Assembly: GCA_042862465.1 (NCBI GenBank)
Contig: JASTVH010000001.1
Location: 248,001 to 312,000 of the forward strand
Direction: 5' to 3'
DNA: 64,000 nt
DNA from: JASTVH01 sp042862465
GTDB taxonomy: Bacteria; Pseudomonadota; Gammaproteobacteria; Pseudomonadales; Oleiphilaceae
Of this stretch, positions 1 to 8,872 are shown in pieces. How positions within the stretch are numbered: the first letter of the stretch is position 1; each line of letters begins with the position of its first letter. Below the pieces are notes generated by a model. The model searched no databases. It was not told the DNA's origin and was given only the letters and a program-made list of their open reading frames with translations. The position numbers were made by a program, and so were the translations under genes.

Positions 1-130
1 GCAGGAAAACCTGCAGGCGATGCGGGGCGCCCTGGAGCCGGCGGGCCGCTTCGTGCACATAACGCCGGGTATCTCGCAGCCTATTGCTTGAGAGCGTGCG
101 GGCCAGGTAAGGCATCAAAGTTTTGAGCAT
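1..130 (-). CDS. N-terminal part of an unidentified protein (cut by window edge)
   Basis: An open frame on the minus strand starts with ATG at 128-130 and runs without a stop off the left edge, giving 43 residues that begin MLKTLMPYLARTLSSNRLRD. The piece is basic, rich in Arg and Leu, and has no clear signal peptide. It lies just downstream of, and on the same strand as, the flavin monooxygenase that ends at 203, so the two could be cotranscribed. The start of a DsbA-like or 2-hydroxychromene-2-carboxylate isomerase protein is one possibility, but too little is visible to name it. Confidence 0.5.
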   Translation of the reverse strand, partial: MLKTLMPYLARTLSSNRLRDTRRYVHEAARRLQGAPHRLQVFL

Positions 131-202
131 GAATGAAGGCGCTCCCTGGAGCGTCGGTTGATTTGCCAGGAGGCCGGCCCGTTGAGGGCCGGTTCTGGTT
201 GC

Positions 203-1699
203 TCAGGCACCGGATTGGGACGCCAGCGTGTCCGTCTGTCGCTCTGGGGTGCGGTAAAAATGCATAGCAGAATCCTCTACTTTACCGAAGCGCAGGCCCA
301 GCAGGTCCAGCACATAGTTCTGGTAGAGGCGCCAGGGGCTGCGATCGCCCTGCTTGGGCAGTCGGTCCAAAGCCCTTCTGACATAACCGGCGTCCAGATC
401 CAGGAAAGGGGCCTGGCCAAGCTGGCCGTCCAGTTGGGGGGTGCAGAAATCGTAACCATGCCTGTCCATGTAATTGATCAGGCGACAGCTATACTCGCTG
501 ACCAGATCTGCCTTCAATGTCCAGGAGGCATTGGTATAGCCGACCACAAAAGCAAAATTCGGGACGCCGCTCAGCATCATGCCCTTGTAGCTGAACGTCT
601 CGGGCAGAGAAACCCTTCGCCCATCCACATCGATCCGGGCGCCGCCAAAGGCGAGCACGTTCAGGCCGGTTGCTGTGATCACGATGTCCGCCTCCAGCTC
701 CCGGCCGGACTTCAGGCGGATACCGTTGTCGGTCAGGGTCTCGATATGGTCGGTCACCATCTCTGCGGTGCCTTCGCGCAGTACCCGGAACAGATCGCCG
801 TTGGGTACCAGACACACCCGTTGGTCCCAGGGGTTATAGCTGGGATTGAGGTGGGTATCGATATCAAAATCGGGGCCCAGCGCCTTGCGCTGTTGGCGGC
901 GAATATTGCGCCGGGCCAGCTTCGGGAAGCGCCGGGCGAACTGGAAAAAGAACATCTGCAGGCCCACATTTTTCCAGCGGGTGATCTGGTACGCCAGGCG
1001 CGCCGGCAGCATGCGCTGGAGCCAGCGTGCGATATGGTCGACATCAGGTAGGGAGACGATATAGGTCGGCGAGCGCTGCAGCATAGTGACGTGGGCGCCT
1101 CGATCAGCCAGGGCCGGCACCAGCGTCACAGCCGTGGCGCCACTGCCAATCACGACGACTCGCTTGTTACTGCAATCCAGGTCTTCCGGCCAGTGCTGCG
1201 GATGGACGACCTGGCCTTTGAAGCGGTCCAGCCCCGGTATTTGTGGGGTATAGCCTTTGTCGTAGCGGTAGTAACCACTGCAGTTCATCAGGAAATTGCA
1301 GGTCATGTGAACGGTTTTCTGGCGCTCTTTGTCCGTTGCTTCCACGGTCCACCGGGCCGACTCACTGCACCAGCTGTAACGGGTAACCCAATGATTGAAG
1401 TGGATTTTTTGCGTGATGTCGTACTGATCTGCGGTATTCTTCACATAGCGGCGAATGGCGGGCCCATCGGCAATGGCCTTGCCTTCGCGCCAGGGCCGGA
1501 ATGAATAGCCCAGGGTGTACATGTCTGAATCGGAGCGGATTCCGGGATAGCGGAACAGGTCCCAGGTGCCTCCGATAGCGTCGCGCCCCTCCAGAACCGC
1601 AAATGTCTTGTGGGGGCAGTTTTTCTTGAGGTGAAAGGCGGCGCCAATGCCTGAAAGGCCGGCGCCGACAATCAAGACATCGTAATGTGGCGTAGACAT
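203..1699 (-). CDS. Flavin-containing monooxygenase, Baeyer-Villiger type
   Basis: The 498-residue protein should use FAD and NADPH to insert one oxygen atom into a ketone or similar substrate in the cytoplasm. The N-terminal FAD-binding motif GAGLSG is at residues 12-17 and GGTW follows at 43-46. The type I Baeyer-Villiger fingerprint F-x-G-x3-H-x3-W-P is complete at residues 160-171 (FKGQVVHPQHWP). A second dinucleotide motif, GSGATA, is at 185-190 for NADPH. The length is usual for the family. The substrate cannot be read from sequence. With alkB about 23 kb away, ketones formed by subterminal alkane oxidation are possible, but that is inference. The start ATG is the first in frame. Confidence 0.88.
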   Translation of the reverse strand: MSTPHYDVLIVGAGLSGIGAAFHLKKNCPHKTFAVLEGRDAIGGTWDLFRYPGIRSDSDMYTLGYSFRPWREGKAIADGPAIRRYVKNTADQYDITQKIHFNHWVTRYSWCSESARWTVEATDKERQKTVHMTCNFLMNCSGYYRYDKGYTPQIPGLDRFKGQVVHPQHWPEDLDCSNKRVVVIGSGATAVTLVPALADRGAHVTMLQRSPTYIVSLPDVDHIARWLQRMLPARLAYQITRWKNVGLQMFFFQFARRFPKLARRNIRRQQRKALGPDFDIDTHLNPSYNPWDQRVCLVPNGDLFRVLREGTAEMVTDHIETLTDNGIRLKSGRELEADIVITATGLNVLAFGGARIDVDGRRVSLPETFSYKGMMLSGVPNFAFVVGYTNASWTLKADLVSEYSCRLINYMDRHGYDFCTPQLDGQLGQAPFLDLDAGYVRRALDRLPKQGDRSPWRLYQNYVLDLLGLRFGKVEDSAMHFYRTPERQTDTLASQSGA

Positions 1700-2000
1700 G
1701 ACCTGATCCTGAGCCGGGAGCGTGAGCGCCCGGAAGCTTGGGTGAATTTATTGTTGTTTTCTCTGTGCAGTGGCCGGGGAGACGCCGCAGATACTGGTAC
1801 CTCCCTAAAGCGAATGCTTTACGTAGTTCTCTCGCAGTTGCCGGGGTTTTGCAAGGAAAAAATGGCGGGTTGAGGGGAAGGCTGGCTCGATCTTTTCCAG
1901 GGTTTCAGCAAAAGGAGGGAGGCTCGCGTATTGCGCACGCCTTTGTTTCGCTCCAATCTATGGGGCTTTGCGGTCCAGGCTGGGTGACAAGGAGAGAAAG
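1700..2000. other. Intergenic region, no recognised gene
   Basis: About 300 bases separate the divergent monooxygenase and DUF4336-like genes. Short open frames here lack ribosome-binding sites and recognisable protein sequence. The space presumably carries two outward promoters, but I could not identify boxes with confidence. Confidence 0.5.
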
Positions 2001-2753
2001 ATGGACGGAGAAGCCCTGATTGGCCTGTATCGGCCGCTTAACACGCTGAAGGCCATAGACACCGATCTCTGGATCGCTGACGGGCCGATCGAGAACATGG
2101 CCATGTACGGCACGCATCTGCCCTTTTCCACCCGCATGACCATTGTCAGGCTCAGCAACGGCGACCTCTGGTGTCATTCACCCATAGCGCTCACTGAAGA
2201 GTTGCGAAAAGCGGTCACGGACCTGGGCCCTGTTCGTCATCTGGTTTCTCCCAACAAGATTCACTATGCGCACATTGCCGAATGGGCGCGGGCCTTTCCC
2301 GAGGCGATGACCTGGGCGTCCCCGGGCGTGCGTGAGCGGGCCGCGGGGCAGGGTATGGCCGTTGCGTTTCAGGAGGATCTGACCGACCGTGCGCCAGTGG
2401 ACTGGTCGCAGGAAATCGATCAGCTGGTATTTCGGGGCAGTCGTTTCATGGACGAGGTGGTGTTCTTTCACCGGCAAAGCCGAACGCTGATCCTGGCGGA
2501 CCTGATCGAAAACTTCGAAAGCAACAAAGTCAGCTGGAAGGTCCGATGGCTGCTAAGGTTTACCGGAGTGCTGCACCCGGATGGCAAATTGCCACTGGAT
2601 CTGCGAACGACGTTCTGGGGGCACAAAGACGAGGCGCGGCGCTGCTTCCAGGTTATGTTGGACTGGCAACCTGAGCGCGTCCTGCTCTGTCATGGGCGAT
2701 GGTATGAACGTGACGGAACGGACGAATTGAAACGGGCGTTTCGCTGGCTTTGA
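2001..2753 (+). CDS. DUF4336-like protein (metallo-hydrolase-like fold)
   Basis: The predicted product is 250 residues. The ATG at 2001 is chosen because a GGAGAG ribosome-binding site lies just upstream and the sequence becomes family-like from MDGEALIGLYRPLNTLKAID onward. The protein reads like the DUF4336 family, distantly related to metallo-beta-lactamase-fold proteins. It contains the phrases LWIADGPI, VSPNKIHYAHIAEW and LLCHGRWYERDG, the last near the C-terminus. No signal peptide or membrane segment is seen. Its biochemical function is unknown to me. It stands alone between the divergent monooxygenase and topA. Confidence 0.75.
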   Translation: MDGEALIGLYRPLNTLKAIDTDLWIADGPIENMAMYGTHLPFSTRMTIVRLSNGDLWCHSPIALTEELRKAVTDLGPVRHLVSPNKIHYAHIAEWARAFPEAMTWASPGVRERAAGQGMAVAFQEDLTDRAPVDWSQEIDQLVFRGSRFMDEVVFFHRQSRTLILADLIENFESNKVSWKVRWLLRFTGVLHPDGKLPLDLRTTFWGHKDEARRCFQVMLDWQPERVLLCHGRWYERDGTDELKRAFRWL

Positions 2754-2787
2754 AGGGCGCTCCCGGGTCGCGAATTACGTTTGCAAC

Positions 2788-2816
2788 TTGACCCTGGGCA
2801 GGTCAGCACTTATATA
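2788..2816 (+). promoter_or_regulatory. Candidate sigma-70 promoter of topA
   Basis: TTGACC at 2788-2793 and TATATA at 2811-2816 are separated by 17 bases. This would put the transcript start near 2823, about 135 bases before the topA ATG. It is a pattern match only. Confidence 0.5.
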
Positions 2817-2957
2817 TGGTCGCGATTAGTTTGAGCGGGCGGGGTGGGTATCCACTCGGTGGGAGTCCATTCCCAGGCGCAGATTACGGCAAGGCGCATT
2901 ACTTCATCAGGCCGCTTGAGAATTCATCAACAGCTTTGCGGGGTTGCTGCAACCAAT

Positions 2958-5609
2958 ATGGGTAAAAGCCTGGTCATCGTCGAGTCACCGGCGAAAGCGA
3001 AGACCATCAACAAGTACCTGGGCTCGAATTACATCGTTAAATCGAGTGTCGGCCATATTCGCGATCTGCCGGTCAGTGGCTCGGGAAGCCAGACTGATCC
3101 GAAGGAGCGCGCCAAGCAAGCCGCCAAGACCCGCAAGATGAGTCCCGACGAGAAAGCGGCCTACAAGAAGCGCAAGGCTCGCCAGCAGCTGATCGCGCGT
3201 ATGGGGGTGGATCCGGAAGACGACTGGCGGGCGCACTATGAGATCCTGCCAGGCAAGGAAAAGGTGGTCAGCGAACTCAAGCGATTGGCCAAGAATGCCG
3301 ACGAAGTCTACCTTGCGACGGATTTGGACCGCGAAGGGGAAGCCATCGCCTGGCATTTGAAAGAGGCCATTGGCGAGCCCGATAGCAAATTCCGCCGGGT
3401 GGTGTTCAACGAGATCACCAAGCGCGCCATCAAGGAAGCGTTCGAGCAGCCCTCCGATCTGGATTATCACCGCGTCAATGCCCAGCAGGCCCGACGGTTC
3501 CTGGATCGGGTGGTGGGTTACATGGTGTCCCCGCTGCTGTGGAACAAAATCGCCCGCGGCCTCTCTGCCGGACGGGTGCAGTCCGTGGCGGTGCGCCTGA
3601 TCGTCGAGCGCGAGCGCGAAATCCGGGCCTTCACGCCGGAAGAGTACTGGCAGTTGCATGCTGATTTGTCGCCGGAACAGAAGAAGGCTGACAAGCCGCT
3701 GCGTTTCGAAGTCACCAAGGTGGACGGCAAGGGCTTCCGGCCGGGCAACGAGAAAGAAACCCGCGAGCATGTCGCCAAGCTGGAAGCGGCGGGCTATGCC
3801 ATTACCCGCCGGGAAGACAAGCCCACCAAAAGTCGCCCGAATGCGCCCTTCATTACCTCGACCTTGCAGCAGGCGGCGAGCAACCGCCTGGGCTTCAGCG
3901 TCAAGAAGACCATGACACTGGCACAGCGGCTCTATGAGGCTGGCTACATCACCTACATGCGGACGGACTCGACCAACCTGAGTCAGGAAGCCATCGCCAG
4001 CAGCCGCGATTACATCGAATCCACCTTCGGCAAGGACTATCTTCCGGAGAAGCCGCGCTTCTACAGCTCCAAGGAGGGCGCTCAGGAGGCGCACGAGGCC
4101 ATCCGGCCGACAGACGTGACCAAGACGGCAAAAGACATTGCCGGGCTTGAGAAGGACGCTGAGCGGCTCTACGACCTCATCTGGCGTCAGTTCCTGGCCT
4201 GTCAGATGACCGATGCCCAGTATCTGAGCACGACGCTGGTCATCGAGACCCAGGGCTACGAGTTGCGGACTCGCGGGCGCATCGTCAAGTTCGATGGTTT
4301 CACCAGGGTCATGCCCCCGGCGGGCAAGAAAGATGAAGATGTGGCGCTGCCGGACGTAAAGGAAGGCGACGGTCTGAAGCTGGAAAAGCTCGACCCCAGT
4401 CAGCATTTCACCAAGCCTGCCCCGCGTTATACCGAGGCCAGCCTGGTCAAGGAGCTGGAGAAGCGAGGCATCGGACGGCCATCAACCTACGCGTCCATTA
4501 TCTCGACCATTCAGGATCGCGGCTACGTCCGCCTGGAGAACCGCCGGTTCTACGCAGAGAAAATGGGCGATATCGTCACCGACCGGCTGACGGAATCGTT
4601 CTCCAACCTGCTGGACTACGGCTTCACCGCGCGGATGGAGGAAGAGCTGGACGACATCGCCAACGGTGGCGAGGACTGGAAGGCTGTTCTTAACGAATTT
4701 TACAGTAATTTCTCCAGGCAGTTGGCGGATGCCGAGGATCCGGAAAAGGGCATGCGCAACAATGTCCCCACGGACACCGATATCGAGTGCCCCAACTGCG
4801 GTCGCCACATGCAGATCCGCACGGCCAGTACCGGTGTCTTTCTCGGGTGCTCCGGTTACGCGCTGCCTCCCAAGGAGCGCTGCAAGCAGACCATTAACCT
4901 GATTCCCGGCGACGAAGTGGTTGCCGTGGATGAGGACGTGGAAGGTGAGGGCGAATCCCGCCTGCTGCGCAAAAAGCGTCGCTGTCCCAAGTGCGATACC
5001 GCGATGGACAGTTACCTGATCGACGAGAACCGTAAACTGCACATCTGCGGTAACAACCCCGATTGTCCCGGTTTCGAGGTGGAGAAGGGCAGCTTCCGCA
5101 TCAAGGGCTACGAAGGGCCCACCCTGGAATGCGACAAGTGCGGCAGCGAGATGCAGCTCAAGACCGGCCGCTTCGGCAAGTTTTTCGGTTGTACCAATCC
5201 GGACTGCAAAAACACCCGCAAACTGTTGCGCAACGGCGAGCCGGCACCGCCCAAGATGGATCCCATCCCCATGCCGGAGCTGCCTTGCCAGAAGGTGGAG
5301 GACACTTACGTCCTGCGTGACGGGGCCTCCGGCCTGTTCCTGGCTGCGAGCAAGTTTCCCAAGAACCGGGAAACGCGGGCGCCGCTGGTCAAGGAGATCA
5401 AGCCTCATGGTGATGAGTTGGATCCCAAGTACCATTACCTGTTGTCGGCGCCGGAAAAGGATCCCGATGGCAATCCGACGGTGATTCGCTTCAGCCGCAA
5501 GACCAAGGAGCAGTACGTCATGTCCGAGAAAGAGGGTAAGGTGACCGGTTGGAGCGCCTTCTACGAGAATGGCCGCTGGCAGCCCAAGGACAAGCGGAAG
5601 AAGTCCTGA
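2958..5609 (+). CDS. topA: DNA topoisomerase I (omega protein)
   Basis: This 883-residue type IA topoisomerase relaxes negative supercoils by cutting one strand through a tyrosine-DNA bond. An open frame extends further upstream, but the protein starts at the ATG at 2958, where MGKSLVIVESPAKAKTINKY matches the Toprim start of the family. The acidic Toprim motif DLDREGEA is present. The catalytic tyrosine is Y333 in YITYMRTDS. After the core come three C-terminal zinc-ribbon-type modules with paired cysteines (CPNCGRHM, CPKCDTAM, CDKCGSEM), then a further C-terminal extension. The length is typical of Pseudomonas-like bacteria. It converges on the downstream minus-strand dehydrogenase. Confidence 0.98.
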   Translation: MGKSLVIVESPAKAKTINKYLGSNYIVKSSVGHIRDLPVSGSGSQTDPKERAKQAAKTRKMSPDEKAAYKKRKARQQLIARMGVDPEDDWRAHYEILPGKEKVVSELKRLAKNADEVYLATDLDREGEAIAWHLKEAIGEPDSKFRRVVFNEITKRAIKEAFEQPSDLDYHRVNAQQARRFLDRVVGYMVSPLLWNKIARGLSAGRVQSVAVRLIVEREREIRAFTPEEYWQLHADLSPEQKKADKPLRFEVTKVDGKGFRPGNEKETREHVAKLEAAGYAITRREDKPTKSRPNAPFITSTLQQAASNRLGFSVKKTMTLAQRLYEAGYITYMRTDSTNLSQEAIASSRDYIESTFGKDYLPEKPRFYSSKEGAQEAHEAIRPTDVTKTAKDIAGLEKDAERLYDLIWRQFLACQMTDAQYLSTTLVIETQGYELRTRGRIVKFDGFTRVMPPAGKKDEDVALPDVKEGDGLKLEKLDPSQHFTKPAPRYTEASLVKELEKRGIGRPSTYASIISTIQDRGYVRLENRRFYAEKMGDIVTDRLTESFSNLLDYGFTARMEEELDDIANGGEDWKAVLNEFYSNFSRQLADAEDPEKGMRNNVPTDTDIECPNCGRHMQIRTASTGVFLGCSGYALPPKERCKQTINLIPGDEVVAVDEDVEGEGESRLLRKKRRCPKCDTAMDSYLIDENRKLHICGNNPDCPGFEVEKGSFRIKGYEGPTLECDKCGSEMQLKTGRFGKFFGCTNPDCKNTRKLLRNGEPAPPKMDPIPMPELPCQKVEDTYVLRDGASGLFLAASKFPKNRETRAPLVKEIKPHGDELDPKYHYLLSAPEKDPDGNPTVIRFSRKTKEQYVMSEKEGKVTGWSAFYENGRWQPKDKRKKS

Positions 5610-5620
5610 CGCCCGGGCGA

Positions 5621-5643
5621 GGGTGGGGGTAGACTCCCCACCC
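5621..5643. terminator. Hairpin between convergent genes
   Basis: A perfect 8-bp stem, GGGTGGGG at 5621-5628 with CCCCACCC at 5636-5643, sits between the 3' ends of topA and the minus-strand dehydrogenase. There is no clear T tract, so it is a plausible but weak bidirectional terminator. Confidence 0.45.
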
Positions 5644-5652
5644 AGAGGGCTT

Positions 5653-6540
5653 CTACTTCGCCGGTTTATGAAGGGCGCGCAGGCGCTCCAGGAGGCTTGA
5701 GGTATCCCAGCGGGATCCGCCCATCGCCTCCACGTCGCTGTAGAACTGATCAATCATGGCGGCAGCCGGCAAGGTGGCGCCGCGCTGTCTGGCCTCTGAG
5801 ATGCAGATCGCCAGATCCTTGCGCATCCATTCCACCGCAAAGCCGTGATTGTATTCACCCCGGATCATGGTCTCGGCACGGTTGTCCATCTGCCAGGACT
5901 GGGCCGCCCCCTTGGAGATCACATCGACCACTTTGCGAGGGTCCAGACCGGCCCGCTCCGCAAAATGCAACCCTTCGGACAAACCCTGTAGCAGGCCGGC
6001 TACGGTAATCTGGTTGACCATCTTGGTCAGCTGCCCGGCACCGGCGCCTCCCATGTAAGTCACCGCTTTACTGTATTCATCCAGCAGGGGGCGCACGCGC
6101 TCGAACACGGCTTCATCTCCACCACACATGACCGTCAGCGCGCCGTTAACAGCGCCTTGCTGGCCGCCGGAGACGGGGGCGTCAAGGAAGGACTGTCCGT
6201 TGCGCTGGGCCTCGCGCGCCAGATATTCGGCGATGCTGGCAGAAGCGGTGGTGTGGTCAATCAGGATCGCGCCCTTGGGGGCGTTGGCGATAATGCCGTC
6301 CTCGCCGCAGTAGATTTCTTCCAGGTCGCGGTCGGCACCGACACAGGTGAGCACCACATCGGCTTCTTTCACAGCCGTGGCAATGCTCCCCGCACTGCGG
6401 CCACCAAACTCCGCTTCCCATTTTGCGGCAATGTCTCCGGTGCGGTTGAATACGGTGACATTGTATTTCGCCTCGTCGGTGAGATGGCCCGCCATCGGAT
6501 AGCCCATGACGCCCAGGCCGATAAATGTGACATTTTTCAT
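5653..6540 (-). CDS. NAD(P)-dependent oxidoreductase, 3-hydroxyisobutyrate dehydrogenase family
   Basis: The 295-residue cytosolic enzyme belongs to the beta-hydroxyacid dehydrogenase family, which oxidises or reduces short hydroxyacids or semialdehydes with NAD(P). The start is the ATG ending at 6540, with AAGGAG a few bases upstream. The upstream in-frame extension is not family-like. The Rossmann motif GLGVMG lies at residues 8-13. The substrate-site phrase DAPVSGGQQGA and the region with the catalytic lysine, GQLTKMVNQ, are both visible. The family covers 3-hydroxyisobutyrate dehydrogenase, tartronate semialdehyde reductase and glyoxylate/succinic semialdehyde reductases, and the neighbours do not settle which this is. 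Confidence 0.88.
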   Translation of the reverse strand: MKNVTFIGLGVMGYPMAGHLTDEAKYNVTVFNRTGDIAAKWEAEFGGRSAGSIATAVKEADVVLTCVGADRDLEEIYCGEDGIIANAPKGAILIDHTTASASIAEYLAREAQRNGQSFLDAPVSGGQQGAVNGALTVMCGGDEAVFERVRPLLDEYSKAVTYMGGAGAGQLTKMVNQITVAGLLQGLSEGLHFAERAGLDPRKVVDVISKGAAQSWQMDNRAETMIRGEYNHGFAVEWMRKDLAICISEARQRGATLPAAAMIDQFYSDVEAMGGSRWDTSSLLERLRALHKPAK

Positions 6541-6630
6541 TGGGGCGGCTCCTTTTCCCGAATCACCTGAAGATGTTTTCCGCATTTCAGAAACGATACC
6601 GATGTCGTGCATTTTTGCCTATCCCGAAAC

Positions 6631-6660
6631 AAAAAACGCCCGCATAGTGCGGGCGTTCTT
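6631..6660 (-). terminator. Rho-independent terminator of gltA
   Basis: A perfect 10-bp stem (6635-6644 with 6648-6657) has a 3-base loop. On the minus strand it is followed by a run of T. It lies just past the gltA stop codon. Confidence 0.9.
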
Positions 6661-6683
6661 CAAGACGGGCTCTGCGGCGCCGA

Positions 6684-7961
6684 TTACCGATCGCTGGGGT
6701 AGTCGCGCTGAGTGTAGCCCTGATACAGCTGGCGCGGACGGCCGATACGATAGGAGCCGCTGACCATCTCGTTCCAGTGGGCAAACCAGCCAATGGTGCG
6801 GGACATGGCAAAGATCACCGTGAACATGGAGGTCGGGATGCCGATGGCCTTGAGGATGATACCGGAGTAGAAGTCCACATTCGGGTACAGCTTGCGCTGG
6901 ATGAAGTATTCGTCTTCCAGGGCGATGTTCTCCAGCTTCTGGGCCATCTTGAAGAGCGGATCGTCTTCCAGGCCCAGCTCCTTGAGCACTTCGTGACAGG
7001 TTTCGCGCATGACTTTGGCCCGCGGGTCGAAATTCTTGTAGACACGATGACCAAAGCCCATCAGACGGAAAGGATCGTTCTTGTCCTTCGCGCGAGCGAC
7101 GAATTCCTCGATTCGGCTTTCGTCGCCGATCTCTTCGAGCATCGTCAGCACGGCTTCGTTGGCGCCACCATGGGCCGGACCCCAGAGAGCAGCGATGCCG
7201 GAGGCGATACAGGCGAACGGGTTGGCCCCGGTTGAGCCGGCCAGACGCACGGTGGAGGTGGAGGCATTCTGCTCGTGATCGGCGTGCAGAATGAAAATAC
7301 GATCCATGGCCTTGGCCAGAACCGGATTGACCTTATACTCCTCGCAGGGAACGCCGAACATCATCTGCAGGAAGTTCTCCGCGTAGCCAAGGTCGTTGCG
7401 CGGATACATGAACGGCTGACCGAGGGAGTACTTGTAGCACATGGCGGCGATCGTCGGCATTTTTGCGATCAGGCGGAAGCCGGCGATCTCACGCTCTTTC
7501 TCGTTGGTCAGATCCATGGAGTCGTGGTAGAACGCGGAGAGTGCACCGACCACGCCGCACATGATGGCCATTGGATGCGCATCACGACGGAAGCCGTGGA
7601 AGAAATTGCGCATCTGATCGTGAATCATGGTGTGGTTGATGACCGTCTTGCGGAACCGCTCGCTCTCTTCCTTTGTGGGCAGTTCGCCGTTCAGGAGGAG
7701 GTAGCACACTTCCAGGTAGTCGGAGTTTTCAGCGAGCTGACCGATCGGGTAGCCTCTGTGCAGGAGAACACCGTTGGCGCCATCGATGTAGGTGATGGCT
7801 GACTCGCAGGCTGCGGTAGAGACGAAGCCGGGGTCGTAGGTGAACATTCCCTCCTGGACCAGGCTTCTAACGTCGATGACATCGGGCCCGGTGGTTCCGG
7901 AGTAGACAGGCAGTTCGATTGACTTATCACCTACCGAAAGCGTGGCTTTCTTCTCGGTCAT
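6684..7961 (-). CDS. gltA: Citrate synthase (type II)
   Basis: This 425-residue enzyme condenses acetyl-CoA and oxaloacetate to citrate, the entry step of the TCA cycle. The catalytic residues of the family are all visible: the histidine in WGPAHGGANEA, the histidine in GFGHRVY and the aspartate in PNVDFYSG. The length is close to the 427 residues of the NADH-sensitive hexameric enzyme of E. coli, so allosteric NADH control is likely (inference from the family). The ATG at 7961 is preceded by a GGAGAG-type ribosome-binding site. It is divergent from sdhC across 536 bases and has its own promoter and terminator. Confidence 0.98.
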   Translation of the reverse strand: MTEKKATLSVGDKSIELPVYSGTTGPDVIDVRSLVQEGMFTYDPGFVSTAACESAITYIDGANGVLLHRGYPIGQLAENSDYLEVCYLLLNGELPTKEESERFRKTVINHTMIHDQMRNFFHGFRRDAHPMAIMCGVVGALSAFYHDSMDLTNEKEREIAGFRLIAKMPTIAAMCYKYSLGQPFMYPRNDLGYAENFLQMMFGVPCEEYKVNPVLAKAMDRIFILHADHEQNASTSTVRLAGSTGANPFACIASGIAALWGPAHGGANEAVLTMLEEIGDESRIEEFVARAKDKNDPFRLMGFGHRVYKNFDPRAKVMRETCHEVLKELGLEDDPLFKMAQKLENIALEDEYFIQRKLYPNVDFYSGIILKAIGIPTSMFTVIFAMSRTIGWFAHWNEMVSGSYRIGRPRQLYQGYTQRDYPSDR

Positions 7962-8192
7962 GGTGCTCTCCTATTTCATCTGGTCAGGCACTGAGAGTGG
8001 CATGGTACCGCAGAAACGGCGGTCCGGCATCTTCTTGTCTTGCCGATCCGTCGGAAATATACCTACGGACGAGAGTGCCTGGAATCGGGTTCCAGTCCGG
8101 GGCTGCGATGCCCTGGGTTGAAGGTTGCGTGTCCGAAAAGCCCGACGAAAAGCCTGGAAACAAAGGTCGAACTTCTCGAAGCGTGGCGGCAA

Positions 8193-8220
8193 AATATAGG
8201 GACTTGGTTTTTTTTGTCAA
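8193..8220 (-). promoter_or_regulatory. Strong sigma-70 promoter of gltA
   Basis: On the minus strand a perfect TTGACA (8215-8220) is followed after 16 bases by TATATT (8193-8198), with an A-rich spacer. It predicts a leader of about 225 bases for gltA. Confidence 0.75.
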
Positions 8221-8249
8221 TGCAAAGTCGAAAACCTGTCAATACGGGA

Positions 8250-8269
8250 TTGCCCTGAAAACAGGGCAA
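8250..8269. repeat. Inverted repeat between the gltA and sdhC promoters
   Basis: TTGCCCTG at 8250-8257 and CAGGGCAA at 8262-8269 form a perfect 8-bp inverted repeat around AAAA. It lies upstream of both divergent promoters, where a shared regulator could bind. No protein can be named from the sequence. Confidence 0.55.
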
Positions 8270-8315
8270 ATGCCTGATATAAGCGCGCAAATCCTGGCCA
8301 CTTGATCTTTCTCGT

Positions 8316-8344
8316 TTGTAATTCAAAAGGCCAATCTCTATAAT
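8316..8344 (+). promoter_or_regulatory. Sigma-70 promoter of the sdh operon
   Basis: TTGTAA at 8316-8321 and a perfect TATAAT at 8339-8344 are spaced by 17 bases. Transcription would start near 8351, giving a leader of about 147 bases that contains the structured motif at 8357-8409. Confidence 0.75.
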
Positions 8345-8356
8345 CCGAAGCCCGGA

Positions 8357-8409
8357 AACGGGGGAGTCCGCCAAAGACGGCGCACGGTGTCCACGCCGGA
8401 CACTGATCC
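8357..8409 (+). promoter_or_regulatory. Structured leader motif of sdhC, shared with sucC leader
   Basis: The leader holds AACGGGGGAGTCC (8357-8369), then a short stem CGCC/GGCG (8369-8372 with 8379-8382). A hairpin follows, GTGTCC (8387-8392) pairing with GGACAC (8398-8403), and then TGATCC. The same first block and a matching hairpin recur before sucC at 17723-17807, with a T-A pair changed to C-G in the stem. This suggests an RNA element in the two transcripts. Its identity and ligand are unknown. Confidence 0.6.
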
Positions 8410-8497
8410 TTCCTGATCGTATCTTCATATAAGTACACAACCCATCAACTTCCCTCTGGGTCTCTTGTCCCGGAGTTCAAGTGAGTGTGAGAGAGCT

Positions 8498-8872
8498 GTG
8501 GATACCAAAAGACCAGTCAATCTCGATCTCGGGAAATTCCATTTTCCCCTTCCTGCCATAACGTCGATCCTGCACCGGATCAGCGGCGTTCTGTTGTTCG
8601 TAGCTGTCGGCTTTCTGCTGTATGGCCTCCAGCTTTCACTTTCCGGCGAAGAAGGCTTCAACGAGATGATGGCGTTGATGGATTCATTCCTCGCCAAATT
8701 GATCGTCTGGGGCATCCTGTCGGCTCTGGCCTATCACTTCGTGGCGGGTATTCGTCACCTGCTGATGGACATCGACATTGGTGAAACCCTTGAAGGCGGA
8801 CGCCTGGGCGCCAAACTGACGATCGTCTTCTCAGTGATCCTGATTGTTCTGGCGGGAGTTTGGGTATGGTAA
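8498..8872 (+). CDS. sdhC: Succinate dehydrogenase cytochrome b556 subunit
   Basis: This 124-residue membrane anchor subunit binds heme b and helps form the quinone site of complex II. I place the start at the GTG at 8498, giving MDTKRPVNLDLGKFHFPLPA, the family-typical N-terminus, with GAGAG a few bases upstream. The open frame continues further upstream without family similarity. Three hydrophobic segments are visible. HRISG (quinone-site region) and YHFVAGIRHL (heme-ligand histidine region) are conserved. It is the first gene of sdhCDAB and its stop overlaps the sdhD start. Confidence 0.95.
   Translation: MDTKRPVNLDLGKFHFPLPAITSILHRISGVLLFVAVGFLLYGLQLSLSGEEGFNEMMALMDSFLAKLIVWGILSALAYHFVAGIRHLLMDIDIGETLEGGRLGAKLTIVFSVILIVLAGVWVW

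Noticed and set aside
2844..2957. Upstream in-frame extension of topA
   Set aside because: It is not family-like, and the conserved Toprim start begins at 2958.
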